Source: Takakia lepidozioides
Taxonomy: Eukaryota > Streptophyta > Takakiopsida > Takakiales > Takakiaceae
Direction of reading: 5' to 3'
DNA length: 64,000 nt
Assembly: GCA_030704615.1 (NCBI GenBank)
Contig: CM060734.1
Coordinates: 62,882,042 to 62,946,041 of the forward strand
The translations under genes were made by a program, and so were the position numbers. Below, piece by piece: positions 48,512 through 61,200 of the stretch (within the stretch, counting starts at the first letter, position 1; every line of letters starts with the position of its first letter). Below the pieces are notes generated by a model that had not been told where the DNA came from, did no database searches, and worked only from the letters and a program-made list of their open reading frames with translations.

Positions 48512-51500
48512 TCACCAGTAATCCCCACAAGAACAAATCCCATCTTCAAAGTGGTGAAAGCGGTTAGCGTCCCGTACAACAATTGCTCGGCCAACAATCT
48601 TTGAGATGAATTTGGTGGAGGTGTGGCAGTCACCACACACTCGAAGATTCTTGATGAGACGGAGAGGCGTCCTGGGGTCGTGCTGATCAGCCCAAAACCA
48701 ATGGCCAGCTTCTCACTGTGGTGGCAAAGAGAAAATTCCTTTTCCTCCTCCCCCACATCATGCAATACAAAGCGCGTGTCAGGCACATACCCCGCCTTTT
48801 TCATCTGCCCAGACAATCTTCTCAGCTCAGCATGGATTTCCTTAATTGGGATGCAACTTGTCAGCTACAACGAAGGTGTGCACCCTGTTGCCAACCTCAA
48901 TGCAGCAGCGACCTGGCTCCTTTCTAACCCCTTTGACCTTCATCATTCTTCTCACCTTTGCAGTATCATCCCACCTGCCAGCTGCAGCATAGATGTTTGA
49001 GAGCAACACATAAGTCGCGGCATCCTGTTCATCCCACATGAGGATAGATGTTGCTGCACGTTCAGCCATCTCACATTGCCATGGATTCTGCAGGCACCAA
49101 GCAAGGCCTTCCACACCACAGCATCTGGATTGATGGGCATTTTATTAATCAGGTCCACTGCCTCATCCAGTTGTCCCGCACGTCCAAGAAGGTCCACCAT
49201 GCAGCCAAAGTGCTTTACTGTCGGAGTGACACCATGATCTTGACTCAGGGAATCAAAGTAGCGTCTTCCTTCATTCAGTAGGCCAGCGTGGCTGCATGCA
49301 GAGAGAACACATATAAAGGTGATACTGTCCGGCTTCAAGCCGTTCTTTTGCATTCCTTCAAATAGTTGCACGACCTCCCTATGACAACCATGCTGTGCAT
49401 ATCCTGCGATCATCGCGTTCCACGACACCACATTATGTTCAGCAATATTGTCGAACACTCCCTTTGCATCCTCGATGCTCCACATTTGGCATACATGTCC
49501 ACCAGGGCAGTGTTCAGGATCACATCTGGTACAATTCCAGCTCTGACGATGTCGCCATGCACCTCTTTGCCCTTTTCCAGGGCTGCCAGGCTTGCACACG
49601 CACTGCAAACGCACACAAACGTGATGTGGTCGGGCTTCACCCCTTCGCACATCATTTGCTCATACGTCTCCAAAGCCTCCATCCCGCGCCCCTGCTGTGC
49701 ATACCCTGCGAGCATCGCACTCCACGACACCACATCTCGTTCAGCCATATTGTCGAACACTCCCTTTGCATGCTCGATGCTCCCACATTTGGCATACATG
49801 TCCAACAGGGCAGTGTTCAGGATGACATTTGGTTTCCAGCTCTGACGATGTCGCCATGCACCTCTTTGCCCTTTTCCAGGGCTGCCAGGCTTGCACACGC
49901 ATTGCAAACGCACACAAACGTGATGTGGTCGGGCTTCACCCCTTCGCACATCATTTGCTCATACGTCTCCAAAGCCTCCATCCCGCGCCCCTGCTGTGCA
50001 TACCTGCAAGCATCGCGTTCCACGACACCACATTTCGTTCAGCAATATTGTCGAACACTCCCTTTGCATGCTCAATGCTCCCACATTTGGCATACATGTC
50101 CACCAGGGTATTGTTCAGGATCACATCTGGTACGATTCCAGCTCTGACGATGTCGCCATGCACCTCTTTGCCCTTTTCCAGGGCTGCCAGGCTTGCACAT
50201 GCACTGCAAACGCACACAAACGTGATGTGGTCGGGCTTCACCCCTTCGCACATCATTTGCTCATACGTCTCCAAAGCCTCCATCCCGCGCCCCTGCTGTG
50301 CATACCCTGCAAGCATCGCGTTCCACGACACCACATCTCGTTCAGCATATTCGAACACTCCTTTGCATCCTCGATGCTCCCACATTTGGCATACATGTCC
50401 ACCAGGGTATTGTTCAGGATCACATCTGGTACGATTCCAGCTCTGACGATGTCGCCATGCACCTCTTTGCCCTTTTCCAGGGCTGCCAGGCTTGCACACG
50501 CACTGCAAACGCACACAAACGTGATGTGGTTGGGCTTCACCCCTTCGCACATCATTTGCTCATACGTCTCCAAAGCCTCCATCCCGCGCCCCTGCTGTGC
50601 ATACCCTGCGAGCATCGCACTCCACGACACCACATTTCGTTCAGCCATATTGTCGAACACTCCCTTGGCATGCTCGATGCTCCCACATTTGGCATACATG
50701 TCCACCAGGGCAGTGTTCAGGATAACATTTGGTACAATTCCAGCTCTGACGATGTCGCCATGCACCTCTTTGCCCTTTTCCAGGGCTGCCGCTTGCACAC
50801 GCACTGCAAACGCACACAAACGTGATGTGGTTGGCTTCACCCCTTGCACATCATTTGCTCATACGTCTCCAAAGCCTCCATCCCGCGCCCCTGCTGTGCA
50901 TACCTGCAAGCATCGCGTTCCACGACACCACATCTCGTTCAGCCATATTGTCAAACGCTCCCTTTGCATCCTCGATGCTCCCACATTTGGCATACATGTC
51001 CACCAGGGTATTGTTCAGGACCACATCTGGTACGATTCCAGCTCTGACGATGTCGCCATGCACCTCTTTGCCCTTTTCCAGGGCTGCCAGGCTTGCACAT
51101 GCATTGCAAACGCACACAAACGTGATGTGGTCGGGCTTCACCCCTTCCCCCCTCATTTGATCATACGTCTCCAAAGCCTCCTCCCGCGCCCCTGTGCATA
51201 CCCTGCGAGCATCGCACTCCACGACACCACATCTCGTTCAGCCATATTGTCGAACACTCCCTTTGCATGCTCGATGCTCCCACATTTGGCATACATGTCC
51301 ACCAGGGCAGTGTTCAGGATGACATTTGGTACAATTCCAGCTCTGACGATGTCGCCATGCACCTCTTTGCCCTTTTCGAGGGCTGCCAGGCTTGCACACG
51401 CACTGCAAACGCGCACAAATGTGATGTGGTTGGGCTTCACCCTTCCCCCATCATTTGCTCATAGGTCTCCAAAGCATTCCTACCACACCCATGCTTGGTA

Positions 51501-51830
51501 AATCCTGCCAACATTATATTCCACGTGATCAAAGATCGTTGAGGCATTCTGTTGAACACTTGGTGAGCATCCATGATGCTCCCGCACTTAACATACATGT
51601 TGACAAGGGTGTTGAGGAGAAAGACATTTGGCGTGAATCCACTTTGGATAATGTGAGTGTGCACCTGCTTTCAGCTTCCAGGCCTTCACCTTGATGCACT
51701 TATGCAAGAGACAGACATACGTTTCTGAATCTGCTGAAATGCCTCCTTGGTTTAAAGTCTGTAGAGCCTCTTTCAGTCTGCCTGCCTCACAAAGCATCTT
51801 CACATGCCCAGAAGTGCCAGAAGAGGCATT
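48512..51830 (-). pseudogene. PLS-DYW pentatricopeptide-repeat protein (organellar RNA-editing factor), frame-broken
   Basis: On the minus strand the frame starts near 51830 with SGHVKMLCEAGRLKEALQTL and SETYVCLLHKCIKVK, the usual head of this fern/moss-type PPR family. Next come HIIQSGFTPNVFLLNTLVNM and MYVKCGSIMDAHQVFNRMPQ, then seven near-identical PLS modules, then a diverged last block (VSWNAMIAGYAQHGCHREVV, FICVLSACSHAGLLNEG). The E motif follows (TYVLLSNIYAAAGRWDDTAK) and a complete DYW deaminase: [12 protein letters not shown] (HxE zinc/catalytic motif), [14 protein letters not shown] (CxxCH), and CSCGDYW with the stop at 48514-48512. DYW proteins bind organellar transcripts and deaminate specific cytidines. 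One base is missing just after the HSE block and several in the modules, so no single frame spans the gene. It is either a young pseudogene or a real gene with assembly errors in the repeats. Confidence 0.88.
49621..51446 (-). repeat. Seven tandem copies of a ~300-bp PPR module
   Basis: The marker GTGATGTGGT on the plus strand recurs at 49621, 49920, 50222, 50521, 50822, 51122 and 51421, i.e. every 299, 302, 299, 301, 300 and 299 bp. An intact P-L-S triplet here is 101 residues (303 bp): GVKPNHITFVCVCSACASLA ... MYAKCGSIEHAKGVF ... NVVSWSAMLAGYAQQGRGME. Every copy is therefore short by 1-4 bases, mostly through single-base losses in short runs (GGGC to GGC, ACCCTG to ACCTG). Copies otherwise differ at few positions. 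Confidence 0.95.
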
Positions 51831-51869
51831 GTGGACTCCCTCTCTTGATCCTCTTCCAAGCTGTGGTCA

Positions 51870-53815
51870 TGGTTGAGGTGCCTGATTTTATCAACTGTGC
51901 CACTGCAGCTGCTGCCTTTAGTTGACCATCTACCCATGCAGGTTTCTTGTAGCTATTGATCCACAGAAAATCATAGGTAATCTTGTTCTTGAAATCTGGC
52001 CCTCTTGGATGAATCTGTACCACTCGACCCTGCTCCTTCAGCTATCCATGCCTCTGCACAACTCATGCATTCATCTGCTAACAGCTGACAATGACAGCCT
52101 AGGTTTGTTCTAGGAAACACCCAACTCAGCTTATCACACTAGTTCCTATGCTCATTGCGTCTGCTACTCTCTGTAATCCAACAGGCATCAACCTTTTTGC
52201 CTCGATTGTCCCACCATGACTGGGGTCAGAAAAGTATTCTTTCCACAGCTTCTCCTCGTCTCTGTTACCTGTTTCTGGATACTTTCCTGTTGTCACATTG
52301 GCAGTATCATGTCAAAGTCACTCCAAACTATCAAAGGGTCACTCAACCAGCTAACTTGCAGAATTCAACATGAAAATTTAGGGCCGGCTCTGATAAGAGG
52401 GAAAAACAGGGTGAAATGTGTTGAAGAAGGTGCCTTCATTAGCAGTGCCTGATTTTCAATTGTGCCTGCTGCTGCAGCTTCCAGTTGACCATCTACCCAT
52501 GCAGGTTTCTTGTAGCTATTGATCCACAGGGAATCATAGGTAATCTTGTGCTTGAAATCTGGCCCTCTTGGATGAATCTGGACCCACACTCCACTCCTGC
52601 TCTTCAGCTATCCATGCCTCTGCACAAATCATGCATACATCCTTGCCTTGCTGCTAGCAGCTGACAATGACAGCCTAGGTTTGTTCTAGGAAACACCCCA
52701 ACTCAGCTTATCACACTAGTTCCTATGCTCATTGCGTCTGCTACTCTCTGTAATCCAACAGGCATCAACCTTTCTCCATCGATTGTCCCACCATTGACTG
52801 GGGTCAGAAAAGTATTCTTTCCACAGCTTCTCCTCGTCTCTGTTACCTGTTTCTGGATACTTTCCTGTTGTCACATTGCCAGTATCATGTCAAAGTCACT
52901 CCAAACTATCAAAGGGTCACTCAACCAGCTAACTTGCAGAATTCAACATGAAAATTTAGGGCCGGTTCTGATAAGAGGAAAAAAGGGTGAAATGTGTTGA
53001 AGAAGGTTCCTTCATTAGCAGTGCCTGATGTTATCAATTGTGCCGCTGCTGCGGCGACGGCTTCCAGTTGACCATCTACCCATGCAGGTTTCTTGTAGCT
53101 ATTGATCCACAGGGAATCATAGGTAATCTTGTGCTTGAAATCTAGCCCTCTTGGATGAATCTGGACCCACACTCCATCCCTGCTACTTCAGCTATCCATG
53201 CCTCTGACAAATCGTGCATACATCCTTGCCTTGCTGCTAGCAACAGACAATGACAGCCTAGAATTCTTCCAGCAAACACCCAAACCATTATCACACTAGT
53301 TCCTATGCTGACTTGCACCTGCTTCCAACAGGCATTCACCTTTTGGTCTCCATTGTCCCACCATTGACTGTCGTCGGAGAAGTGTTCATTCCAAAGCTTC
53401 TCCTCGTCTCCGTTAGCTGTTTTTGGATACTTTCCTGGTGCCACGTCGGCACTAACTTGTCAAATTCATTCCAAACCACCACAGATCCACTGCAACATAT
53501 GGCAAATGAAAGGCTACAACTTGGATGCAGACACCATATTCAATATCGAAATTCAGAGCCGAATCTGATGAGAGCGAAAAACAGGCTGAAATAGGTCGAA
53601 GAAGAAGGTGCCCTCACCACATTGTCCTTGACCTTGTGTCATGACCCATGGAGGATTTGACCGACCATCGACCCAAAAGGACCTCTTGTGTGTGCTGCTT
53701 GTGTCTGTAGTCAGGTAATCTCGGATTGGTCTGTGAGAACCACCACGGTGCAGATGAGCAGGCAGAGACCTGCTAAGACCAAGCTGACTCTCCCAAGAAC
53801 CTTGTAAACAGCCAA
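51870..53815 (-). pseudogene. Array of OSB-type PDF motifs (organellar single-strand DNA-binding family)
   Basis: Four units on the minus strand. The clearest halves are EEKLWKEYFSDPSQWWDNR, then, after about 190 bp (possibly an intron), PDFKHKITYDSLWINSYKKP followed by AWVDGQLEAAA. The first unit (about 53760-53640) is diverged: PWWFSQTNPRLPDYRHK, then WVDGRSNPPWVMTQ after a one-base insertion. This W-W-D-N-R ... P-D-F-K-H-K ... L-W ... P-x-W-V pattern is the PDF motif known from plant OSB proteins, which bind single-stranded organellar DNA and influence mitochondrial recombination. The three right-hand copies repeat at about 563 and 583 bp, with TTGACCATCTACCCATGCAG on the plus strand at 51922, 52485 and 53068. 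An OB fold, expected N-terminal, is not recognised; a frame at 54060-53773 could be the N-terminus. The last unit ends within about 100 bp of the PPR frame on the same strand. Confidence 0.7.
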
Positions 53816-54220
53816 GAGCCCACATTTGCAGGAGGGACAAACTTCTTCACATCGTACATTGAGAAAAAGCCACACCTTGCGATTTCGGTTCTCCCACCAT
53901 CGTGAAGGATCTTTAAAAAACTCATGCCAGCTCTGCTCCGTGCTCCAAGGTAGAGGTTTGTGCTCGAAAATCCGACAGCATCAACATGTTGACAAGGTCC
54001 TTTACCGAGGGGTGCTAGTGAGCTTTCAACGACATTCATGCAAGTTGTTTTGGGCTCCATTGGGCTCTACACGATGAGGAACAACGAACTACAAACTCTG
54101 CTCAAGAAACGTGTGCTTTTACGTGTTCGACCTTGGTCTATTTCGTCACTCTTGAGGATACTTATGAAGCTCCCAACTAAAACACTACTTTTGATCTAAC
54201 CAGGGCGGCTTCGGGGCTTT

Positions 54221-57200
54221 TTGAGTCTGACGAGCGTGGACACGATAAGTACGATGAGCGGCGTCGCCGCCAGACCTCGGCGAGGCCTGCACCGCCGCCA
54301 ACTTAGTGGAGGTGTTGGCAGTAGCGACAGCGGTAGCAGCGCTAAGCGAGCAAGCGGCCGCTGTGCACCAGTGGCCCCACGCCGGTCAGGCGCCTTGATC
54401 GGCTCGCCCCCAGCTCGTTCAGCCCCGACGCCGTACAAGCAGCCAACTCCAGCCCTCACCACAACCCCTTTAGTGCCTACTCTACCATCCTTGGCAGTTC
54501 GCTTCCCAGAGCAACGAGAGGTGTTGAACATAGCCGCAACTGCTGGAAGACCTGCTCCTCTTGGAAGACCCCAACGCCAACGTACCCCTACCCCTAGCTC
54601 ACATGTTCATGATGCGTACCAGAGTCCAAGCTCCAGACACCAAGTTCAAGAAGAGTCGTCATCTTCACAACGGTCTTTTCCACCGCTAATTCCAGGTTCT
54701 TCTATTGGCGCCCCACCGACCGAAGAACTCCCACAGTGTCTGTTGAGCCCTCCCCCACTCCGCCTCTCAGGTAGGGTTCGAGGTCCCACGCCAGTCACTT
54801 CTCCTCCAGGTTCTCCATCCCATTCTCGGCAGCGGCTTCAAGGCAGCCCAACTCCTCTTGGTCATGAGCCTCTCCACATGTCTTCTTCTCCAGTTGTGCA
54901 GCCTGCATTGCCAACCCCGTCACTCTTACCCCAACAGCAGGCGCCTCTCCCATCAGACCGTACCCCATGCCCAGCTTGCGGTCGTCTGTTTGCGCACATC
55001 AGAGGGCTTGCGCGATACCAGCGCACGTGTGCGGCTCTTCATCAGTCCCACACAAATGATACTTCTCCATTTCAGCCCAGTGTCTTGCACGCGCCACCTC
55101 CTGCCTCTGCTTGGCATTAGCTTTCAGCGCTAGATGTTCTGGGCGCATTTCAGCTAGGACTGACAAAGCCTCGTCTTTATACAAGAATTCCGGTGGCACT
55201 ACGTCATGAGGTCCAACTGGCACTCCGTCTACCCTTAGACAGGCTGGCTCGTGATCCTGATGATATACCAGCATGGTATCTTTTTTTGTTATTTCCTTAG
55301 TGGTGTTTGGTTTTGCCCCCTCGTGGCGGTCAATCAGGGCACAGAGAGACGCGCATCCGTCTTTGCCGTTTTTTATCTGGAGATTGGGAGAGTCTGCAAA
55401 ATGAGCATCAATTACGGGCACTAGCCCTTGCGGCACGCACCCCTCCCGCTTCCTCCACGCAGCCACCCTCATCGGCCCACAGGCGACTTCGTCATAGTCT
55501 CATGTTAGGCCGCGTTGGCGAGTACTCATACGCGGCCAAGGCTTTAGCACCTTCCTCACTAGCGCCTCCATCACCGGATACTGTCACTGCCCTCGAAGCC
55601 CTTCACCCATCAGCTCAGGATATTCTGCCGCTTTTTGTTGAGAACTTCGAGCCAGACCAGGATCTCAAGCTAGATCGGGAGGTCTTCACTCAGGCCTTCA
55701 CGCGCAGTCCCCATCTTGCAGTGGCGGGTCCTTCCGGTCTCCTGTATGAGCACTTACGCGACTATTTCTCTCCACAGGACTCTGCTAGTGGCTTCTCTCA
55801 GCTATTTCAGATTTACTCCTTTATTGCTGTTGGCCGTATCCCTGCCCCAGTGGCCCGTCTCTTTGGGGCCTCCAGATTGTTGGCTATGAGCAAATCCTTA
55901 GGTACTGGCATCCGCCCTATCGCAGTTGGAGAGGTTCTTTACCACCTTGTCAGCCGCTCACTTTGTCTTTAGTTTCAAGATGCCTTCTCCGGACACCTCT
56001 TTCCGCACCAGTTCGGGGTCGCCACTCTAGGCGGTTGCAAGGCGGTGGTTCAGGGGATTCGTGCAACACTTGATCTTCATCCGGATTGGGTGGTTCTCCA
56101 GGTCGACGTCACCAACGCTTTCAACATTGTGTCACGAGCGGCTATTTTTCAGGAGCTTCGTTCAACCGGAGGAGATTTCCACCAGCTCATTATCATTCAA
56201 TCCGAGGTTGGGACCCGCCAAGGCGACCCTTTATGAGGACTTTTGTTTGCCATGGCTCATGTCCGCGCCCTCACGGCTTCTGCACAAGTTCAGTCATCTT
56301 GTCTTTTTCCATCGGTGGCAGACGACACACACATTGTAGGCCATGCCTCACAGGTACTTTCAGCTTACTATCATTTTGTCACCCAACTCTCTGCCGTGGG
56401 CCTTTCAGTGCAACCTCGCAAATGTGCGGTGTGGTCTCCGTCCGGTCTCCCTGCAGATTTTGTCCTCCCTTCTCACTTCATTGCTCCGCCCAACGGCATC
56501 AGAATCCTGGGAGTCCTTTTTGGCACCACCCAGTTCACAACGTCCTTCTTGGAAGATGCACTCCACCAGGATGCCACCCACGCCAATCTCCTTTCTAGGC
56601 TCGGAGATGTACAGGTAGCATATGGAATCTTGACCAAATATTTCCTTCAGCGTCCCTCATATCTCTTGCGCACTGTTCCACCCAGCCCAGATTTCCTACA
56701 CCTCTTATCTGGGTTTGATACTACCATGATGACTATCTTCGGGAGATTGTTAGGACCAGGAGCTCTGGAGGGTGCTCAGGGACTTTTGCCATGACAGCAA
56801 GCCACATTGCCCGTCTCTTCCGGTGGTGTGGGTCTTTTGTTCACTGTCACTACCGCCCCGTCAGCTTTCCTCGGCAGTTGGGCATTGGTGGCGCCAGCTC
56901 TCGTTTCACAATTTCTCTGTGACCATCGTCCCATCCTTATGGACATCGTTGCACATGTCGACAGTGGCATTTTACCCTTCCAGCAGCATCTCCGCTCTGC
57001 ACGAGATCTTCTTCCGGCACCGGCGCGAGCATGTCTACCACCATTTGAGCAGTTGGTTGCTTAAGGCCTCGACCATCTTCAGGAGTCCATTTCCGAGCGC
57101 GTGCACCGTCATTTCTTTTCTGGCATGCTCTCAAGTGATTCTTCTGAGTTGCATCGAGTCCGACTTCTATCATGCGCAGGACCCGGAGTAGGGGCATGGT

Positions 57201-57976
57201 TGACAACACGACCCACTATCGCACATTTTCGCCTCTCATCCCCTATTTTCACTACTGCGCTCCGCCTTCGACTCAGTTTGCCTCATCCTTCGGCATTGGG
57301 CCTTCAGCGCTGCGTCTGTCTTCAGCCCATCGATGACCTTGTCATCCATCTCCTCCGCTGTCCATGTGGTGGTGAGCGCACTGCGTCTCATGATATGGTT
57401 CGCGATGCGGTGACATCTATTGTTCGGAAGGCAGGGTATCATGTACTGTGTGAGCAACCACATCTACGACCCACGCTCACGTCCCACTCTACACGCCGCC
57501 GTGTTGACATCGTCCTATCTAGAGATGGTTTGCGTACCTTAGCAGATGTCATTCTCGCCGATCCCACTCAAGCGGATCTGCTATCACGCGCAGCTACCAC
57601 ACCAGGCACGGCAGCCACTATAGCAGCCCAGGCCAAGGAGCACGACTACAGCGATCGTCACCCCACCGACACATTTCTTCCACTGGTGGTCAAAATATTT
57701 GGCTCATTGCACTGGCACTTCGATGATTTCCTGCGGACATGTGCACATCATGCAGCCAAGAGCGGGTCCACTGGCATCCCACAGGCCTCCGTCCTTGTCG
57801 CCTACTATCGACAACGTGTTTCAGTTGCTTTGCAGAGAGCACAAGCCATCTTTATTTTGCATCGGGCTAATGTGGCTAGCTCCGTGTCATCTCGTCTTCC
57901 GCCTCTGCCTGACACTTTGCCTATCTCCTTGCCTGATCTCCTCCAGGATGTTGGCTGGGAGGGTCGCTCTGCTTGA
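54221..57976 (+). mobile_element. LINE with zinc finger, RT and restriction-like endonuclease; six nonsense codons, no frameshift
   Basis: A single frame spans 1,251 codons. The N-terminal third is Pro/Ser/Arg-rich with one zinc finger (CPACGRLFAHIRGLARYQRT-C). RT follows: SGLLYEHLRDYF, GTGIRPIAVGEVLYHL, motif A VLQVDVTNAFNIVSR, motif B GTRQGDPL-stop-GLLFAMAH and motif C SVADDTHIVGH. After the thumb comes a cysteine/histidine block (HLLRCPCGGERTASHDM) and a restriction-like endonuclease signature (RRVDIVLSRDGLRTLADVIL-ADP), as in R2/NeSL-type elements. Nonsense codons lie at 55118, 55298, 55970, 56234, 56792 and 57062. All can be explained by C-to-T or G-to-A changes (CAG to TAG, CGA to TGA, CAA to TAA, TGG to TAG). 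The first ATG in frame is at 54254. There is no rDNA beside it. Similar RT proteins are known from seed-free plants and charophytes (general recollection). Confidence 0.9.
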
Positions 57977-58082
57977 GTAGTTTACTATAGCTTTTGTTTT
58001 CGTCGCTGATTGAGTAGCTTACTATAGCTTTTGTTTTTTTCTCTAGTTGAGTAGCTTACTATAGCTTTTTGTTTTCTTCTCT
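57973..58082 (+). repeat. 37-bp triplicated 3' tail of the LINE
   Basis: TTGAGTAGYTTACTATAGCTT plus a TTTTGTTTT-rich remainder occurs three times at 37-bp spacing (57973, 58010, 58047), beginning over the stop codon. Short 3' tandem repeats instead of poly-A are known in several LINE clades. Confidence 0.9.
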
Positions 58083-58230
58083 TGTTTCTTGTTCCTCCCC
58101 CCCCTTTTTGGGAACTTCACATCATATGCACGTTCACCCATTGTACATGTTGTAAATAAAGTGATTGGGTGGACAAGGCCACTTGGTGGTGGCAGGTACT
58201 CTGTTCATCTCACGTGTATATGTAGTTCGA

Positions 58231-61200
58231 GAAGTCGGCACAGACTTGCAGTGGCTTTGCATGTAAATGTCAGTAATCTGATTGTCTGGTGGATATTTTA
58301 GGGCCATGTTGATAGTACTTGTTTGTTGCAGCAAATGCAAGCGGCGGAGAGGGAACTGGCCTCTCTAATCAAGGCGAAGATTTTGGCGGTGCGTCAGACG
58401 GAGGACATGAAGGGATTGCTCAGGTGGATTGAGCATTTTATGGTGGAGTACTGGAACGAGCTTTTCCACTGCGAGATGGTGGAGGGCCCATGCAGGAGCT
58501 GGGGTGTCCTAGAGCAGCCAGGGGGGATGCAGCCTACACATCGACTTGTGTACAGGTATGACAATGTAAACCCTGTGTTGTATTTCAAGATGTGGTAGTT
58601 GGGAAGTCTGCACAGATTTCCCGACAACATGCTGACAATGGCAATAGTCTGTGCCGATTTCTGAATCTGAAATGCCTCACTTTTTCAGGTACATCAACTT
58701 CTACCCTCTGCCCAACAAACACATTCAGGGTATTCCGGCGATGGTTTCTCAGTGGGTAGGTACACGGTCTGAGTGCACCATGTACAATCGCAAGCAGATT
58801 ACAGAGTACGTGCGGTCCTCCCATTTGTAGTGTTATTGGTGGTTGGACTGCCCACCGAACTTCAACCCTGTGGAGGAGGCAGAAGCATATAAGACGCTTG
58901 CTTCAGGTGAAGAAATACCACCTCCACCCGGACAACCTGCCAGCGAGACCGCTGCGGCAGAAGCCCACAATGTCGATGTTGCTCAGCTTGAGCACACCAC
59001 AGAGGCCCTTGCGGCGGAGGCAGCATCAAAAAAGGGCCGCACTAGGAAGCAGAAGCCGAAGAAGGCTCAGAGAGTCGCGAGCAACAAGCAGAGCCCAGAC
59101 GGGAGAAAACAGGAAGGATGATGACAGAGACGTGCAGGTGGGGAAGGCGAATAGGTTCAATAGCATGGCAGAACGGGGATCACGAGCATCTGGTGGAATG
59201 GACTACGGCACGTCGTGGCCCCAGCCGAGTCTGATTTTTCCGGGGGCTACTACCAGAGTACCTAAGTCAACGGCATTGCCCATAGCCATAAAGCAATCCT
59301 TGTTTGAGGCGTTTGCAGAAATGTGTGGAATGATGCATCCATGTGTTTGAGCAGCGGCTGGCAACGAAAACTCCACCACGAAGAGGTGGCCACCGGGAAA
59401 TGGTAGATGCCTTCATTGAGCACCACAAGAAGAGGAGGGAGCCTGTGTGTGGGGGGGTATCCGAACCCTCCATGAAGGAAGGCACTGACCTCGTCATTGT
59501 GGATATCCCAGATGAGCAGATGGTTCATATTGTGGAGCAGAGGGTGTTGTGCCAGATTGAAATGTTCGGAAGCTTTCTCACATCAGCTCTGCCATATTGT
59601 TGGCAAATGCAATCACGGATGATGTGGGGCGACTCCTCATTTTCTGCAAGGGTGACGGCAAGATGGAGATGGACCTTTGACGAATAGCGAGCAATGCGCC
59701 GTTTTGTTTTGTGAAGAGGAAGTGGACCTACATGAATGCCCTCCCGCTCCTGATAGGCGACGAGCAGCAGCCACAGGTAGCCCAAAACACCACCTCCTTG
59801 TGTCGTTCATCATGTTCCATTCCCTATCAATGTGGGAAGTCTGCACATACTTCCCAAATTCCTAGCCCTATTCCCATTGAAGACATAAGTGCCTCCTATA
59901 TGTTCCCACGTCCACTAGTGGTTTTTTCATTTAACAGTGAGTTATGCTGAGCAGTTTGAACAACACTGCAGTCCACGTTCTGTTTTGGAAGTCGGCACAG
60001 GCTTCCCAGAACAGTATGGGAAGTCTGCACAGACTTCCAACTTAGCCCTCTGTTTTCCTGCTTAACAATATCGGACAAAGGCTGGTGCCTGGGAAGTACG
60101 AAATTGTTACCAACGCTTTCCAACATGTCACCCGTGTCCTTGTCCACCTTTCATGAATCGGCCCAGACTTACAGTTCATGTGCTGAGGCAATTGGGTTTC
60201 CTGTGCAGACTTGGGTGTTTTATGCTTTTTTGCTATTGAAGAGCCTGACATACGCCTGCGACCTTGGCCGGGATGCCAAGAAACTGGATTCCAACTTCAA
60301 TCCAGTTGACACCGACATTGTGCGCAATTGTGTCACCAAAGACAGGCTGTACAGAAGAACTGATGGGACCTGGTTCAGAGGCGCCAGAGAAAAAGCCCAA
60401 TGTTCCTACAGACTTTTATGGAGATGTTGACTGACATTGGGAAAAGATTGTGGACCTCACTGCAAACTGTGGCGCATCCATGGTGGCTGCATGGGTTTGT
60501 GGTTGCCACTTGCTGGCCTTGGAAGGCGATGGAGAGCTTGTAAGAGAGAAAATGCAGGGCCTGCAAAGTGAGATGCCTGCTACACCTAACCCCATGGCCC
60601 CAATGGACTTGACACCTGATGAGTGGTTCCGGGATTCTGGTGACCAACCTGTGCATGTCCATGTACTGGAGTGAGTAAGTTTGTTGTTCTTCTTGTTTTC
60701 TTTCTTCAAAACATGATAGTCAGCACAAATTTCTCAATTCTGATGCGCTGTCTTGCTTGCCATGGCCCGGCCAACACGTTCCCTTTGCAAGGCTCATGAC
60801 CATGGTATTTTTTTCCTTCTGCAGTGATGTTCCCTCAATTTGCACAAGGAGGCTAGCTCCAACAATGCCAGTTCATCGCCGTACAGCCTCCTTAATGGCT
60901 GCACGTCAGGAGAGGGAAAATGGGAAGACACAGATTGCCGAGAAGAGGGCAGATCTTCATCGAAAAGTAGCTGTTGTTCTCTTCACCCCACCCAAACCTA
61001 TGTGTCTTCCTAACTATCCAGCAAAGATGGCAAAAAGGCTAGCTCAGCAGGAATCCCCCAAATTGTTGAAGAGGCCAATGTGGCCAGGTGAGGCACGAGC
61101 GGTTAAAAGGTTTAGGAAGGTTCAACATCTGATAGAATATAGTGTTGTGCTAGGTAGTGAGAGCTCTGATCCATCGACAGAAAATAAAAAAAAGGACAAT

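Noticed and set aside
49996-51501. A 501-codon open frame on the plus strand
   Set aside because: It is antisense to the PPR module array. The repeat's composition leaves two antisense frames open, so the frame simply switches between them where the modules lose bases. The peptide has no family likeness.
54196-54531. 111-codon frame on the minus strand
   Set aside because: It is the antisense shadow of the Pro/Arg-rich N-terminus of the LINE protein.
54221-57976. An R2 element sitting in rDNA
   Set aside because: The endonuclease type fits R2/NeSL-like LINEs, but no 28S rRNA sequence flanks it. Its clade and target cannot be stated.
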